Shown in pieces: positions 38,042 through 46,511 of a stretch of 64,000 nucleotides of DNA. This DNA comes from Microbispora rosea subsp. aerata (lineage in GTDB: Bacteria; Actinomycetota; Actinomycetes; Streptosporangiales; Streptosporangiaceae): assembly GCF_014647835.1 (NCBI RefSeq), contig NZ_BMPY01000012.1, positions 124,001-188,000 of the forward strand, written 5' to 3'. The notes beneath the pieces were generated by a model, which saw nothing but the letters and a program-made list of their open reading frames with translations, ran no database searches and had not been told where the DNA came from. How positions within the stretch are numbered: the first letter of the stretch is position 1; each line of letters begins with the position of its first letter. Position numbers and translations under genes: made by a program.

Positions 38042-39037
38042 ATGGCCGCGCCGCCCGTTGTGGACATTCCTCTCGTCGACGAGCGGCTGGCCGGTGACCT
38101 CGCGGACGGGCTCGCGGCGGTGGAGAAGCTGCTGCGCTCGTCGGTCGAGAGCGAGGACGCCTTCGTCACCCAGACGTCCAGGCACCTCATCGAGGCGGGC
38201 GGCAAGCGGTTCCGGGCGATGCTCGTGCTGCTGGCCGCCCAGTTCGGCAACCCGGACGCCCCGGGCGTCGTGCCCGGGGCCGTCGTCATCGAGCTGACCC
38301 ACCTGGCCACGCTCTACCACGACGACGTGATGGACGAGGCCCCGGTGCGCCGGGGCTCCCCGTCCGCCAACGCCCGGTGGGACAACACCGTGGCCATCCT
38401 CACCGGCGACTACCTGTTCGCCCAGGCGTCGGAGATCCTGGCCGACCTCGGCCCCGAGCTGATTCGCATCCAGGCGCGTACGTTCTCCCGCCTGGTGCGC
38501 GGCCAGATCCGCGAGACGATCGGGCCCGCCGAGGGCCGCGACCCGATCTCCCACTACATCAGCGTGCTGGCCGACAAGACCGGCTCCCTCATCGCCACCT
38601 CGGGCCGCTTCGGCGCGATGCTCGCCGGCGCCCCCGCCGACGTCGTCGAGCGCCTGACCGACGCCTGCGAGGCCATCGGCGTGGCCTGGCAGCTCGGCGA
38701 CGACCTCATCGACGTGGCCGCGACCACGTCCGACTCGGGCAAGACCCCCGGCACCGACCTGCGCGAGGGCGTCCGCACGCTCCCCGTGCTGTACGCCCTG
38801 GCCTCCGACGACCCGGCGGACGCCCGGCTGCGCACGCTGCTGTCCGGTCCCGTGGCCGAGGAGGACGTCGAGGAGGCGCTGACGCTGCTGCGGGCCCACC
38901 GGGCCATGGACCAGGCCCGCGAGGAGCTCACCCGCTGGACCGACCGGGCCAAGGCCGCCCTCGCCGGGCTGCCCGACATCCCGGCCCGCGCGGCGCTCAT
39001 CGCCCTGTGCGACTACGTCGTCGAGCGCACCGGCTGA
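38042..39037 (+). CDS. Long-chain polyprenyl diphosphate synthase
   Basis: A 331-aa trans-prenyltransferase. The first Asp-rich motif DDVMD is at residues 94-98 and the second DDLID at 220-224, with GGKRFRAML and GQLGDD-like contexts. Residues just before the first motif are small enough for a long product. It probably makes the heptaprenyl to nonaprenyl tail of menaquinone, matching menG and the reductase upstream; exact chain length cannot be read. It follows nuoN by 11 bp and likely shares its transcript. Confidence 0.93.
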   Translation: MAAPPVVDIPLVDERLAGDLADGLAAVEKLLRSSVESEDAFVTQTSRHLIEAGGKRFRAMLVLLAAQFGNPDAPGVVPGAVVIELTHLATLYHDDVMDEAPVRRGSPSANARWDNTVAILTGDYLFAQASEILADLGPELIRIQARTFSRLVRGQIRETIGPAEGRDPISHYISVLADKTGSLIATSGRFGAMLAGAPADVVERLTDACEAIGVAWQLGDDLIDVAATTSDSGKTPGTDLREGVRTLPVLYALASDDPADARLRTLLSGPVAEEDVEEALTLLRAHRAMDQAREELTRWTDRAKAALAGLPDIPARAALIALCDYVVERTG

Positions 39038-39129
39038 CCCCGGCCGGGTGACTTGTCTGCGGCGGCCTCCTGACCGTGTACGGTAAAGATCCTGATCTGT
39101 GACCTATAGGTAAGGAAAATTTTTCGTAC

Positions 39130-40860
39130 ATGACGGCTTTTCGTCTGCGCTTCGCCGCAGCCGTGGCCGCGGCCGCACTGGGCGGGGCGGCGCTGACCGC
39201 CGTGACGGCTCACCCCGCCGCCGCCGACGCCGCCCTGATCTGCCGGGCCACCGTTCCCGTCTATGCGATCGACGGCACCGGCAGCCTGAAGTGGTACGGC
39301 CACCGTGATGGCGACGGCGGCACGTGGTCGTGGGCATCGGGCGGCGGACGCCAGGTCGGCCGCGGCTGGGACGCGTTCACCCGGGTGTTCTCCGGGGGCG
39401 ACGGTGTGATCTACGCGGTGGACAAATCGGGCTACCTGAAGTGGTACCGGCACACCGGGGCCGACACCGGCGCCGACACCTGGGCCTCCGGCTCCGGCCG
39501 GGTCATCGGCCACGGCTGGGGCGGCTTCGTCGACGTCGTGTCCGCCGGTTCCGGCGTCATCTACGCGCTGGACGCGAAGGGCGACCTGCACTGGTACCGG
39601 CACCTTTCGCCCGCCACGGGCGGCACCGGCTGGGCGACGGGGAGCGGCGCGGTCATCCGCTCCGGGTGGACGGCGATCACCAAGCTGATGACGGGCGGCG
39701 ACGGCGTGCTGTTCGGCGTCAACACCAAGGGCTACGTGCGTTGGTACCGCCACACCGACCCCGAGGGCGGCGACGACGCCTTCGGCACCGGGTCGGGGCT
39801 GGTGACCGGCGAGGGCTGGGGCGGCTACCGCAACCCGTCGAGCGCGGGCGCCGGCGTCTTCTACACGGTGGACGCCGGCGGCAGGCTGTGGTGGGAGCGC
39901 CACGCCGACCCCCTCGCGGGCGCGCCCGCCTGGCACGACCGCAAGCAGATCGGTTCCGGTTGGGGCGGCTTCACGACGGTGTTCGCCGGCGCCGCCTCCT
40001 GCGCGGCCGGCTCCTACACGGGGTACGCCACCGGCGCGGGCGGCCGGACCCTCTACTACGCCAAGGGACGGCTCGGCGCCGTGCTCACCCCCGGAGCCCG
40101 CACCGCCGTGCTGTACGGCAGCCAGCGCAAGTTCTCCGAAAGCACCACGGACGCCACGGTGTCGACGCGGGCCTGGGTGCGCCTGCTGCCCGCGCCGTGG
40201 ACGTCCGTATCGGCCTCCTGGGCCTCGTCGTGGCTCTCCGCCAACCTCGGCAGCGAGACCGACGACCTGCTGGAGATCGCCACGCAGTACATCACCGGAG
40301 CGCCCGACCGGGTCAAGGACGGCCTTCGCTACGCCGGCGACGCCCACTACGGACCGGTGGGCGAGGACGGCCTGATCGAGGGATCGGATTTCAACGACTA
40401 CCTCGGGGTGGACTGGACGTACGGCGACCGGGTCGACAAGCCCGAGGCCGCCCAGAAGGGCGCGCTCGACTGCTCGGGGTTCGTCCGCATGGTGTACGGC
40501 TACCGCGGCGGATATCCGCTCGAGATCGGCACTCCGACGGGCAAGGCTCTGCCGCGCCGTGCCGTACAGATGCACGCCTCGGCCCCCGGGGTGACGGTGG
40601 TCGACGGAGGCGCGGCCAAGCCCGCGTCGTACGCCGGTCTGCAGCCCGGCGATCTCCTGTTCTGGGACGCCAGCACCGACGACGGGACGGACATCGACCA
40701 CGTCGGCATCTACCTGGGCGTCGACTCCGGCGGAAAGCATCGGTTCATCTCCAGCCGCAAGACCGTGGACGGGCCCACGCTCGGTGACGTGGGCGGCCCG
40801 TCGCTGCTCGACGGCGGCACCCTGTACGACCGCTCCTGGCGCGCGGCCAAGCGCATCTGA
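39130..40860 (+). CDS. Secreted tachylectin-repeat protein with C-terminal NlpC/P60-type domain
   Basis: A 576-aa exported protein. A signal peptide (1-33, ending AAADA) is followed by five repeats of about 50 residues (roughly 42-290), each with the pattern VIYAVDxxGxLKWYRHTD...GSGxxxGxGWGGF, typical of tachylectin-2-like lectin propellers. After a linker comes a cysteine peptidase-like domain: Cys448 in ALDCSGFVRMVYG and His524 in DIDHVGIYLG, the NlpC/P60 Cys-His pair. It probably binds a surface sugar and cuts peptidoglycan peptides, but the substrate is inferred. The gene stands alone and is followed by a strong hairpin. Confidence 0.85.
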   Translation: MTAFRLRFAAAVAAAALGGAALTAVTAHPAAADAALICRATVPVYAIDGTGSLKWYGHRDGDGGTWSWASGGGRQVGRGWDAFTRVFSGGDGVIYAVDKSGYLKWYRHTGADTGADTWASGSGRVIGHGWGGFVDVVSAGSGVIYALDAKGDLHWYRHLSPATGGTGWATGSGAVIRSGWTAITKLMTGGDGVLFGVNTKGYVRWYRHTDPEGGDDAFGTGSGLVTGEGWGGYRNPSSAGAGVFYTVDAGGRLWWERHADPLAGAPAWHDRKQIGSGWGGFTTVFAGAASCAAGSYTGYATGAGGRTLYYAKGRLGAVLTPGARTAVLYGSQRKFSESTTDATVSTRAWVRLLPAPWTSVSASWASSWLSANLGSETDDLLEIATQYITGAPDRVKDGLRYAGDAHYGPVGEDGLIEGSDFNDYLGVDWTYGDRVDKPEAAQKGALDCSGFVRMVYGYRGGYPLEIGTPTGKALPRRAVQMHASAPGVTVVDGGAAKPASYAGLQPGDLLFWDASTDDGTDIDHVGIYLGVDSGGKHRFISSRKTVDGPTLGDVGGPSLLDGGTLYDRSWRAAKRI

Positions 40861-40866
40861 TCCGCG

Positions 40867-40920
40867 GTGTGGGCGGGGGACCGGGTTCGGCGCCCGCGGG
40901 TTCGGCGCCCCCGCCCACAC
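40867..40920 (+). terminator. 13-bp stem terminator-like hairpin
   Basis: GTGTGGGCGGGGG (40867-40879) pairs perfectly with CCCCCGCCCACAC (40908-40920). The loop holds two copies of GGGTTCGGCGCCC. It lies 7 bp after the NlpC/P60 gene stop and has no U-tract, as is usual for actinomycete terminators. Confidence 0.75.
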
Positions 40921-40981
40921 AGAGCGGGAAGGTCCAGACCGTCTCCAGGGCGGGAGCCGTCGTTCGCCTATCCTGCGGCGG

Positions 40982-41611
40982 GTGACGCACAACGACGGTG
41001 ACAGAAAGACCACGCGCGAGGCGGCCGGCGACACCGGCCTGCTCGGCCCGTCGGGCGGCCACCCGCGCGTGATCGTGCGCCGGATGACGGCGCGGGACGA
41101 GGACGAGTTCCTCGAACTGGTGCGGGTGAGCGCCGACCTCCACCATCCATGGATATCCCTGCCCGCCACGCGTGAGGAGTTCAGGGCCTACCTCGGCCGA
41201 TACGACGATCCCCAGTCCGCCGAAGGCCTGCTGGTCTGCGTACGGCAGACCGGCGCGATCGCGGGGAACATCAACATCAACAGCATCATCCGGGGGCGCT
41301 TCCAGTGCGGCTCCCTCGGATACGCGGCCTTCGCCCCCACCGCCGGCCAGGGGTACATGTCCGACGGTCTCGGCCTGGTGCTGCGGTACGCGTTCGAGGA
41401 GCTGCGGCTCCACCGGCTCGAAGCCAACATCCAGCCCGGCAACCACGCCTCCCGGAGACTGGTCGAACGGCACGGGTTCCGCTACGAGGGATATTCGCCG
41501 GAGATGCTGTTCATCGACGGCGCCTGGCGGGATCACGAGCGGTGGGCCATCACCTCCACGATGATGGGCATCGTCCCGCCGAGCCCGCACCCGACGCTGC
41601 CCGCTCGCTGA
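40982..41611 (+). CDS. GNAT-family N-acetyltransferase (RimJ/RimL-like)
   Basis: A 209-aa protein. After a 30-residue charged lead, RVIVRRMTARDEDEFLEL starts the GNAT fold. GYAAFAPTAGQGYMSDGL is the acetyl-CoA binding motif A, and NHASRRLVERHGFRYEG is the motif B/C region typical of RimJ-type enzymes that acetylate protein N-termini or small amines. The substrate is unknown. GTG 40982 is chosen because the longer frame runs back into the upstream gene's end. Confidence 0.85.
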   Translation: MTHNDGDRKTTREAAGDTGLLGPSGGHPRVIVRRMTARDEDEFLELVRVSADLHHPWISLPATREEFRAYLGRYDDPQSAEGLLVCVRQTGAIAGNININSIIRGRFQCGSLGYAAFAPTAGQGYMSDGLGLVLRYAFEELRLHRLEANIQPGNHASRRLVERHGFRYEGYSPEMLFIDGAWRDHERWAITSTMMGIVPPSPHPTLPAR

Positions 41612-41639
41612 TCCCCGGCCGTTCGGCGCCGTCGCGGCA

Positions 41640-42383
41640 CTAGCGCTGGGCCGCGAGCCACTCGTCGAAGGTGGTCGGCGCGATGCGGGCGCCCTCCCCG
41701 GGCAGCAGCACGTCGCCGGCCATCTCCGTGCCGAAGAGCCCCGACCAGGTCGGCACGAGCTTGATCGTCCGGCCGCGGGCCGCGTAGGTGCGCCGGGCCA
41801 TGTCGACGAGGTCCTGCGTCTCGGGCCCGGCCACGTCGGCGTAGTGTCCCCGCGGCTCGCCCACCGCGATCTCGGCGAGCACTTCGGCCACGTCCGCGGG
41901 CGCGATCGGCTGCACCAGCAGCGGCGCGATCGTGGCGACGCCGTCCTTCTCGGTCCAGCCCGCCACCATCTCGGCGAAGTCGTGAAACTGCGCGACCGGG
42001 ACGATCGTCCACGGCACCGGGCCGGTGGACACCAGCCGCTCCTGCTCCCGCTTGCCGGCGTAGTGGGCGTTGCCCTCCACCCGGTGGATGCCGATGATCG
42101 ACAGCAGCACGTGGTGGCGGACTCCGGCCCGCTCCTCGGCGGCCAGCAATTTTCCGGTGGTCGTGCCGAAGTACGCCACCACCTCGTCCCGGCCGGCCGC
42201 CGCCACGTTGGTCGCGTCGATCACCGCCTCGACGCCGTCCAGGGCCTTGTCGAGCCCCTCGCCCGTCAGCAGGTCGACCCCGAGCGAGCGGCTGATCCGT
42301 ACGACGTCGTGCCCGTCTCGTTCGAGGGCGGCGACGGTGAGTTTTCCGATGTTCCCGGTGGCACCGGCGACTGCGACACGCAT
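41640..42383 (-). CDS. NAD(P)-binding NmrA/SDR-like protein
   Basis: A 247-aa Rossmann protein of the atypical short-chain dehydrogenase (NmrA-like) group. It begins MRVAVAGATGNIGKLTVAAL, with the glycine-rich loop GATGNIG. The helical segment HYAGKREQERLVSTGPVPW replaces the usual YxxxK context. Such proteins act as NAD(P)H-dependent reductases or redox sensors. ATG 42383 has AAGGAGA 5 bp upstream. It is divergent from an Rrf2 regulator that probably controls it. Confidence 0.85.
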   Translation of the reverse strand: MRVAVAGATGNIGKLTVAALERDGHDVVRISRSLGVDLLTGEGLDKALDGVEAVIDATNVAAAGRDEVVAYFGTTTGKLLAAEERAGVRHHVLLSIIGIHRVEGNAHYAGKREQERLVSTGPVPWTIVPVAQFHDFAEMVAGWTEKDGVATIAPLLVQPIAPADVAEVLAEIAVGEPRGHYADVAGPETQDLVDMARRTYAARGRTIKLVPTWSGLFGTEMAGDVLLPGEGARIAPTTFDEWLAAQR

Positions 42384-42419
42384 GATGTCTCCTTCCCCTG
42401 ATGTCGCGGATGCTATCCC

Positions 42420-42443
42420 GGACAAAATAGATCCGCAATGTCC
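42420..42443. promoter_or_regulatory. Imperfect palindrome between the NmrA-like and Rrf2 genes
   Basis: GGACA (42420-42424) and TGTCC (42439-42443) flank a 14-bp AT-rich centre in the 76-bp divergent gap. Spacing is suitable for an Rrf2 dimer. No consensus for this branch is known to me, so the assignment is tentative. Confidence 0.35.
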
Positions 42444-42459
42444 ACATTAAACTAGGGGC

Positions 42460-42933
42460 ATGAAGCTGCCTGCGAGCACCGAGTGGGTGTTGCACTGCGC
42501 CACCACGCTGGCGCAGCTCGAACCGGGAGCCACCGCGTCGGCGGCACAGCTCGCGGAGTATTACGACGTCCCGGCGCCCTACCTGGCCAAGCAGCTTCAG
42601 GCGCTGGTCAGGGCTGGTGTGCTGGCCGCGATGACCGGCCCCCGGGGCGGGTTCCGGCTCGCGCGGGCCGCTTCCGACATCACGTTGCTGCAGATCGTCG
42701 AGGCGGTCGACGGCGCCTCCTCGCCGTACGAGTGCCGTGAGATCCGCCAGCGGGGGCGGGGCGCGCTGCCCGCCGAGGAGTGCCGGAGCATCTGCGTCAT
42801 CGCCGAGAAGATGGCCGAGGCGCACCGCGCGTGGCGCGGCAGCCTCGCGGCGGTCACGCTCGCCGACATCGTCGCCGAGCTTCCCGCGTCGGCGCCCGCC
42901 CGCACCCGGTCGCGCCTTTCCGCCCTGCGATGA
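42460..42933 (+). CDS. Rrf2-family transcriptional regulator with three C-terminal cysteines
   Basis: A 157-aa winged-helix regulator. The recognition region APYLAKQLQALVRAGVL and the wing GPRGGFRLARAASDITLLQI are typical Rrf2. Cys92, Cys108 and Cys112 could ligate an iron-sulfur cluster or sense redox or electrophile stress, as in IscR, NsrR or RsrR. It lies divergent from an NAD(P)-binding protein gene, a pairing seen with RsrR-like regulators. Ligand and cluster are inferred. Confidence 0.87.
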   Translation: MKLPASTEWVLHCATTLAQLEPGATASAAQLAEYYDVPAPYLAKQLQALVRAGVLAAMTGPRGGFRLARAASDITLLQIVEAVDGASSPYECREIRQRGRGALPAEECRSICVIAEKMAEAHRAWRGSLAAVTLADIVAELPASAPARTRSRLSALR

Positions 42934-43031
42934 GCACGCGGGGGTCACGCATGTGGGGTTCAGCGGCCGGCGAGGAGCCCGGCGACGGTCGTCCCCCGGC
43001 CGGAGGCGGGCGGCGTACTCCGGGAGGCGTA

Positions 43032-43946
43032 CTAAACCGCTTCGAGTGCGGCCGCGTGCTCGGGCCGGGGCGTACGGGCGGAGCGGACGCTGTCCCAGGT
43101 GAAGACGCACAGCGCGACCCAGACGACCACGAACCCGGCCCACCGGCTGGCGGGCATCGTCTCGTGGGCGACCAGCACCCCGCACATGAACTGCAGCACC
43201 GGGGCGATGTACTGGAGCAGGCCGACGATCGTGAGCGGAACCCGCAGCGCGGAGGCCGTGAAGAGCATCAGCGGCACCGCGGTGACGAGGCCGGACACCA
43301 CCAGCAGCACCGCGTGGCCAAGGCCGTGGTTGCCGAACGTCCCGGCGCCGTCGGCCTGCAGGACGAGCAGATAACCGAGGGCGGGCACCAGCAGCACGAG
43401 CGTCTCGACGGTCATGCTCTCCGCGCTGCCCACTCCCGCCGCCTTCTTGATCAGGCCGTACGTGCCGAAGCTGGCGGCGAGCGCGAGGGCGATCCAGGGG
43501 AGACGGCCGTAGTCGAGCGTGAGGATGAGGACCGCGACCGTGCCCAGCCCGACGGCGATCCACTGCCACAGGCGCAAGCGCTCACGGAAGATCAGCACCC
43601 CGAACAGCACGTTGACGAGGGGATTGATGAAGTAGCCGAGCGCGCTCTCCACCACGTGACCGGTGTTGACCGCGTAGATGTAGGTGCCCCAGTTCACCGA
43701 GACCGTGACGGCCGCGAGGGCGAGGAGGAGCAACTGGCGGCGCGTCATCGCGCGGATCCACGACCAGTGGCGGCGTACGGCGAGGAGCGTGACCACCACG
43801 ACCAGCGACCAGACCACCCGGTGGGCGAGGATCTCCACTGCGCCGGACGGCTTGAGCAGAGGCCAATAGAGAGGGAACAGGCCCCACATCGCGTAGGCGG
43901 CTACGCCATACAGGACACCACGGCGCGTATCAGGCATGACGCCCAT
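43032..43946 (-). CDS. rarD: RarD-type EamA transporter
   Basis: A 304-aa membrane protein with ten predicted helices and two EamA domains. It starts [20 protein letters not shown] and contains the typical RarD loop [16 protein letters not shown]. The name comes from chloramphenicol-sensitive mutants; the transported metabolite is unknown. The start is 43946 or 43937 (three residues shorter); neither ribosome site is strong. It is not clearly linked to its neighbours. Confidence 0.88.
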   Translation of the reverse strand: MGVMPDTRRGVLYGVAAYAMWGLFPLYWPLLKPSGAVEILAHRVVWSLVVVVTLLAVRRHWSWIRAMTRRQLLLLALAAVTVSVNWGTYIYAVNTGHVVESALGYFINPLVNVLFGVLIFRERLRLWQWIAVGLGTVAVLILTLDYGRLPWIALALAASFGTYGLIKKAAGVGSAESMTVETLVLLVPALGYLLVLQADGAGTFGNHGLGHAVLLVVSGLVTAVPLMLFTASALRVPLTIVGLLQYIAPVLQFMCGVLVAHETMPASRWAGFVVVWVALCVFTWDSVRSARTPRPEHAAALEAV

Positions 43947-44071
43947 CTTCGCTGCTTACATGGATTAGCACAAATAAGGGTCTCTATGTATCGGGTTTAG
44001 CGGTGCTTATGTCAGGAACAAGGCGGCCCGGTGCCGGGTTGCTTGATGGCAGAGCGGAAGGAAGGTGCGTG

Positions 44072-44734
44072 ATGGGCTGGCTGTTCGGCACACACAAGAC
44101 GACGATGGTGGACCCCAAGGACGCCCTGCCGGGCCGGGCCGAGGTCATGCCGGTGGCGCCTCGCCACCAGGTCCTCGACGGGCCGCTGGCTCCGCCGTAC
44201 CCCGAGGGCACCGAGATCGCGGAGTTCGCGCTGGGCTGTTTCTGGGGGGCCGAGCGCAAGTTCTGGCAGACCCCCGGGGTCGTCTCGACCGCCGTGGGCT
44301 ACGCCGGAGGCTACACGCCGAATCCTACGTACGAGGAGGTCTGCACCGGCCTGACCGGGCACGCCGAGGTCGTCCGGGTGGTCTTCGACCCGGCCCGGGT
44401 GTCGTACGAGGAGCTCCTGAAGGTGTTCTGGGAGGCCCACGACCCCACGCAGGGCATGCGCCAGGGCAACGACGTCGGCACCCAGTATCGGTCCGCCGTC
44501 TACACCCACGGCCCCGAGCAGGCCAAGGCGGCCGAGGCCTCCCGGGACGCGTACCAGGAGGTGCTCGCCAAGGCCGGGTACGGCAAGATCACCACTGAGA
44601 TCGCCCCCGCCGGCGAGTTCTTCTTCGCCGAGGATTATCACCAGCAGTACTTGTACAAAGTGCCCAACGGCTACTGCGGCCTCGGCGGCACCGGTGTCGC
44701 CTGCCCGGTCGGCCTGACCACCGGCGAAGCCTGA
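44072..44734 (+). CDS. msrA: Peptide methionine sulfoxide reductase A
   Basis: A 220-aa enzyme that reduces the S-epimer of methionine sulfoxide. The catalytic Cys56 is in [28 protein letters not shown] and [18 protein letters not shown] are the substrate and resolving-cysteine regions. ATG 44072 has GGAAGGAAGG upstream. Its last 30 codons plus the following hairpin are repeated 1,082 bp downstream, after a toxin-antitoxin pair. Confidence 0.95.
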   Translation: MGWLFGTHKTTMVDPKDALPGRAEVMPVAPRHQVLDGPLAPPYPEGTEIAEFALGCFWGAERKFWQTPGVVSTAVGYAGGYTPNPTYEEVCTGLTGHAEVVRVVFDPARVSYEELLKVFWEAHDPTQGMRQGNDVGTQYRSAVYTHGPEQAKAAEASRDAYQEVLAKAGYGKITTEIAPAGEFFFAEDYHQQYLYKVPNGYCGLGGTGVACPVGLTTGEA

Positions 44735-44802
44735 CCCGCGGTAACTGGACTTATTCTGGCCCTCGGTCGCCCGGTCAACCCGGTGCCGATCGAGGGCCAG
44801 AG
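44641..44802 (+). repeat. Direct repeat copy 1: msrA 3' end and terminator hairpin
   Basis: This 162-bp segment recurs at 45723-45883. The first 105 bp (30 codons, stop and flank) are identical. The rest differs at a few positions and by 1 nt in length. It flanks the toxin-antitoxin genes on the left. Confidence 0.95.
44756..44800 (+). terminator. msrA terminator-like hairpin
   Basis: CTGGCCCTCG and CGAGGGCCAG form a perfect 10-bp stem around a 25-nt loop, 22 bp after the msrA stop. The second repeat copy has the same hairpin at 45837-45881 with one G-U pair. Confidence 0.7.
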
Positions 44803-44827
44803 CCGCCTCTGGCCAGTCGCATGTATA

Positions 44828-44850
44828 TCAGAACACGTTCTGACTATGAT
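44828..44850 (+). promoter_or_regulatory. Operator and -10 element of the toxin-antitoxin genes
   Basis: TCAGAACACGTTCTGA (44828-44843) is a 14/16 palindrome, directly followed by TATGAT (44845-44850), a good -10. Transcription would start near the antitoxin ATG at 44857, so the message may be leaderless. Autoregulation by the antitoxin-toxin complex through the palindrome is expected for this class. Confidence 0.6.
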
Positions 44851-44856
44851 GAGGAT

Positions 44857-45327
44857 ATGAGCGCGAGCTATGCGGAGTCGGTGACATTCTCAGACCTGTC
44901 GAGGAATCCGCGAGCGGTCGCGGAGCGTGCGACACTTCTGGGGCGGGTCCGTGTCACTCATCGGGATGCACCGGACTTCTATCTGACGGTTGCGGACCGC
45001 GAGGAGCGGCGAGACCGGACACTCGCCACGGCGTCGCGCTTGTTCCTCGCGCTCCTCAAACATGATCCAACAGCCAGGACATTGGCTATCGCGATGCCTG
45101 AGGTGTTCCCCTGGGTTCGCCATCTCACCACGGACGAACTGCGGAATTTCACGTTCGAACTGGTCGAGGCTCTGTCCGACGCTGCAGAGTTGGACTTGGA
45201 CAGTACGGCCGAAGAAGTGATCGTGGGCTGGCGGGCGACGGCTCGGATCAAGGCGGACCCGGCGGAGTACGCGGACGCGCGTAAGCCTACGAGCGGAGAC
45301 TTCGGGCCAGTTGAGGTCTCTGCGTGA
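44857..45327 (+). CDS. Phd/YefM-like antitoxin of a type II toxin-antitoxin pair
   Basis: A 156-aa protein whose N-terminus (YAESVTFSDLSRNPRAVAER) looks like the Phd/YefM DNA-binding fold. The middle is helical and the C-terminal tail (GWRATARIKADPAEYADARK) could bind the toxin. ATG 44857 is preferred over 44821 because the upstream ATG overlaps the operator. Its stop overlaps the toxin GTG (GTGA). Base composition is visibly less GC-rich than msrA. A truncated relative of its C-terminus occurs at 52859-52960. Confidence 0.75.
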   Translation: MSASYAESVTFSDLSRNPRAVAERATLLGRVRVTHRDAPDFYLTVADREERRDRTLATASRLFLALLKHDPTARTLAIAMPEVFPWVRHLTTDELRNFTFELVEALSDAAELDLDSTAEEVIVGWRATARIKADPAEYADARKPTSGDFGPVEVSA

Positions 45328-45680
45328 GTCCCAAACGTGGGGATCGTGTCACCGTTCCTCCTCCCGACGATGAGTGGGACGTTCGCTTCGCTACCAGTGA
45401 TGCGGCAAGGGGGTGGGAGGAACTGTGCAGGCACGCCCTGGCGAACGCACGGCGCTGTCTTGAAGCTCTGCGTACGAATCCACGCTCGCGAGCAGATCAC
45501 GAGCGTCAGCACCGTCTCCGCGGCGACCTCGCAGTCCACCGCCACAACGGCAAGGATCTCGAACAGTGGGAGTTTGAGGTCACAAGTGGAGGCCGCGTCC
45601 GGTACGTCATCGACGACGGAACGCGTACCGTGTGGTTGATCTACGCTTCGCCTCGCCATCCGAAAGACACGGAAATGTGA
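45324..45680 (+). CDS. RelE/ParE-superfamily toxin
   Basis: A 118-aa basic protein. A helical first half ([20 protein letters not shown]) is followed by beta strands [20 protein letters not shown] and [15 protein letters not shown]. This is the helix-helix-sheet order of RelE/ParE toxins, many of which cleave mRNA on the ribosome; the target is not deduced here. It is translationally coupled to the antitoxin. The same MSPKRGDRV start occurs in a remnant at 52957. Confidence 0.75.
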   Translation: MSPKRGDRVTVPPPDDEWDVRFATSDAARGWEELCRHALANARRCLEALRTNPRSRADHERQHRLRGDLAVHRHNGKDLEQWEFEVTSGGRVRYVIDDGTRTVWLIYASPRHPKDTEM

Positions 45681-45722
45681 TCCGTGGCTTGTGGATCTAT
45701 TGCCCAAGGTGAATCGCTACGG

Positions 45723-45883
45723 CCAGCAGTACTTGTACAAAGTGCCCAACGGCTACTGCGGCCTCGGCGGCACCGGTGTCGCCTGCCCGGTCGGCCTGAC
45801 CACCGGCGAAGCCTGACCCGCGGTAACCGACTGATTCTGGCCCTTGGTCGCCCGGCTAACCCGGTGCCGATCGAGGGCCAGAG
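45723..45883 (+). pseudogene. Direct repeat copy 2: orphan msrA 3' end with hairpin
   Basis: The last 30 codons of msrA (starting [10 protein letters not shown], stop 45814-45816) and its downstream hairpin are present without the rest of the gene, right after the toxin gene. With copy 1 this brackets about 920 bp holding only the toxin-antitoxin genes. The arrangement looks like integration at the msrA 3' end that kept msrA intact. Confidence 0.85.
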
Positions 45884-45985
45884 GCACTTCTCGGCGAAAA
45901 CCTTCACGACAAGGTCAAGGCGAGCCGCCTGCGGTGGCTCGCGGCGCGCCGGGCGGCCAGCGGAGCTGCGTGAGCGGTGGACCGT

Positions 45986-46217
45986 CTATCGCATCTCGCC
46001 GTGCAGCGGGGCGTGCCATACCTTGCGTGCCTTCTCGATGGGCCAGCGGTGGGTCTCTTTGATCTCCGGTGTCGGTTCCGGCCCGGATGGTCTTGCGGAT
46101 GAACGCCTGTCCGCCGGACTGGAGGAGTTCGTAGGCGACGGCGCGGCAGTCGCGGGTCCAGGCGAGAGCCCGCACGCGCCCGGTCCCCTCGAACAGCTCA
46201 TGCCAGACGAGTTTCAC
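45986..46217 (-). pseudogene. Frameshifted small hypothetical gene
   Basis: On the minus strand GTG 46217 opens a coding-looking frame (VKLVWHELFEGTGRVRALAW, then AYELLQSGGQAFIRKTI). This continues convincingly only in another frame (PEIKETHRWPIEKARKVWHA) up to TAG at 45986. The switch falls near 46070-46085, so one indel disrupts a ~77-residue protein. The intact family is not one I can name with certainty. It sits just outside the msrA-tail repeat. Confidence 0.55.
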
Positions 46218-46298
46218 GTGATTCTCTTGCGCAACTCCCAGTGCGGGCTCAGGCACTCGTCCGGGCCCACGACGGAGACCGCCCTCACAGCCGCCGTC

Positions 46299-46511
46299 TC
46301 ACCGAGCCCCGCCGTTGGCCCAGCCGGCGATCCACCGGGCGGCGGACTGCGGTTGATCGACCGAGGGCAGCGGCACGACGGTCCCGGACTTCGGCAGTGT
46401 GATCAAGAAGTGGCGCGGCTTGTCGTCTGTGCCACCGCACGATCGTTGATCGTCAGCACAACACTCGAGATCGCGGTGGCCGTACGCGTCTCTACTCCTG
46501 CCTACCAGCAA
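46299..46511 (-). pseudogene. Possible remnant ORF upstream of the frameshifted gene
   Basis: The C-terminal half of this frame (KPRHFLITLPKSGTVVPLPS, then AARWIAGWANG) looks coding. The first half has unnatural composition, and no good start lies nearby. It may be the 3' part of a decayed gene in the same orientation as the next remnant. Low support. Confidence 0.3.

Noticed and set aside
41533-43569. 678-codon minus-strand frame over the GNAT, NmrA-like, Rrf2 and RarD genes
   Set aside because: Out-of-frame reading of several real genes on both strands; no coherent domain.
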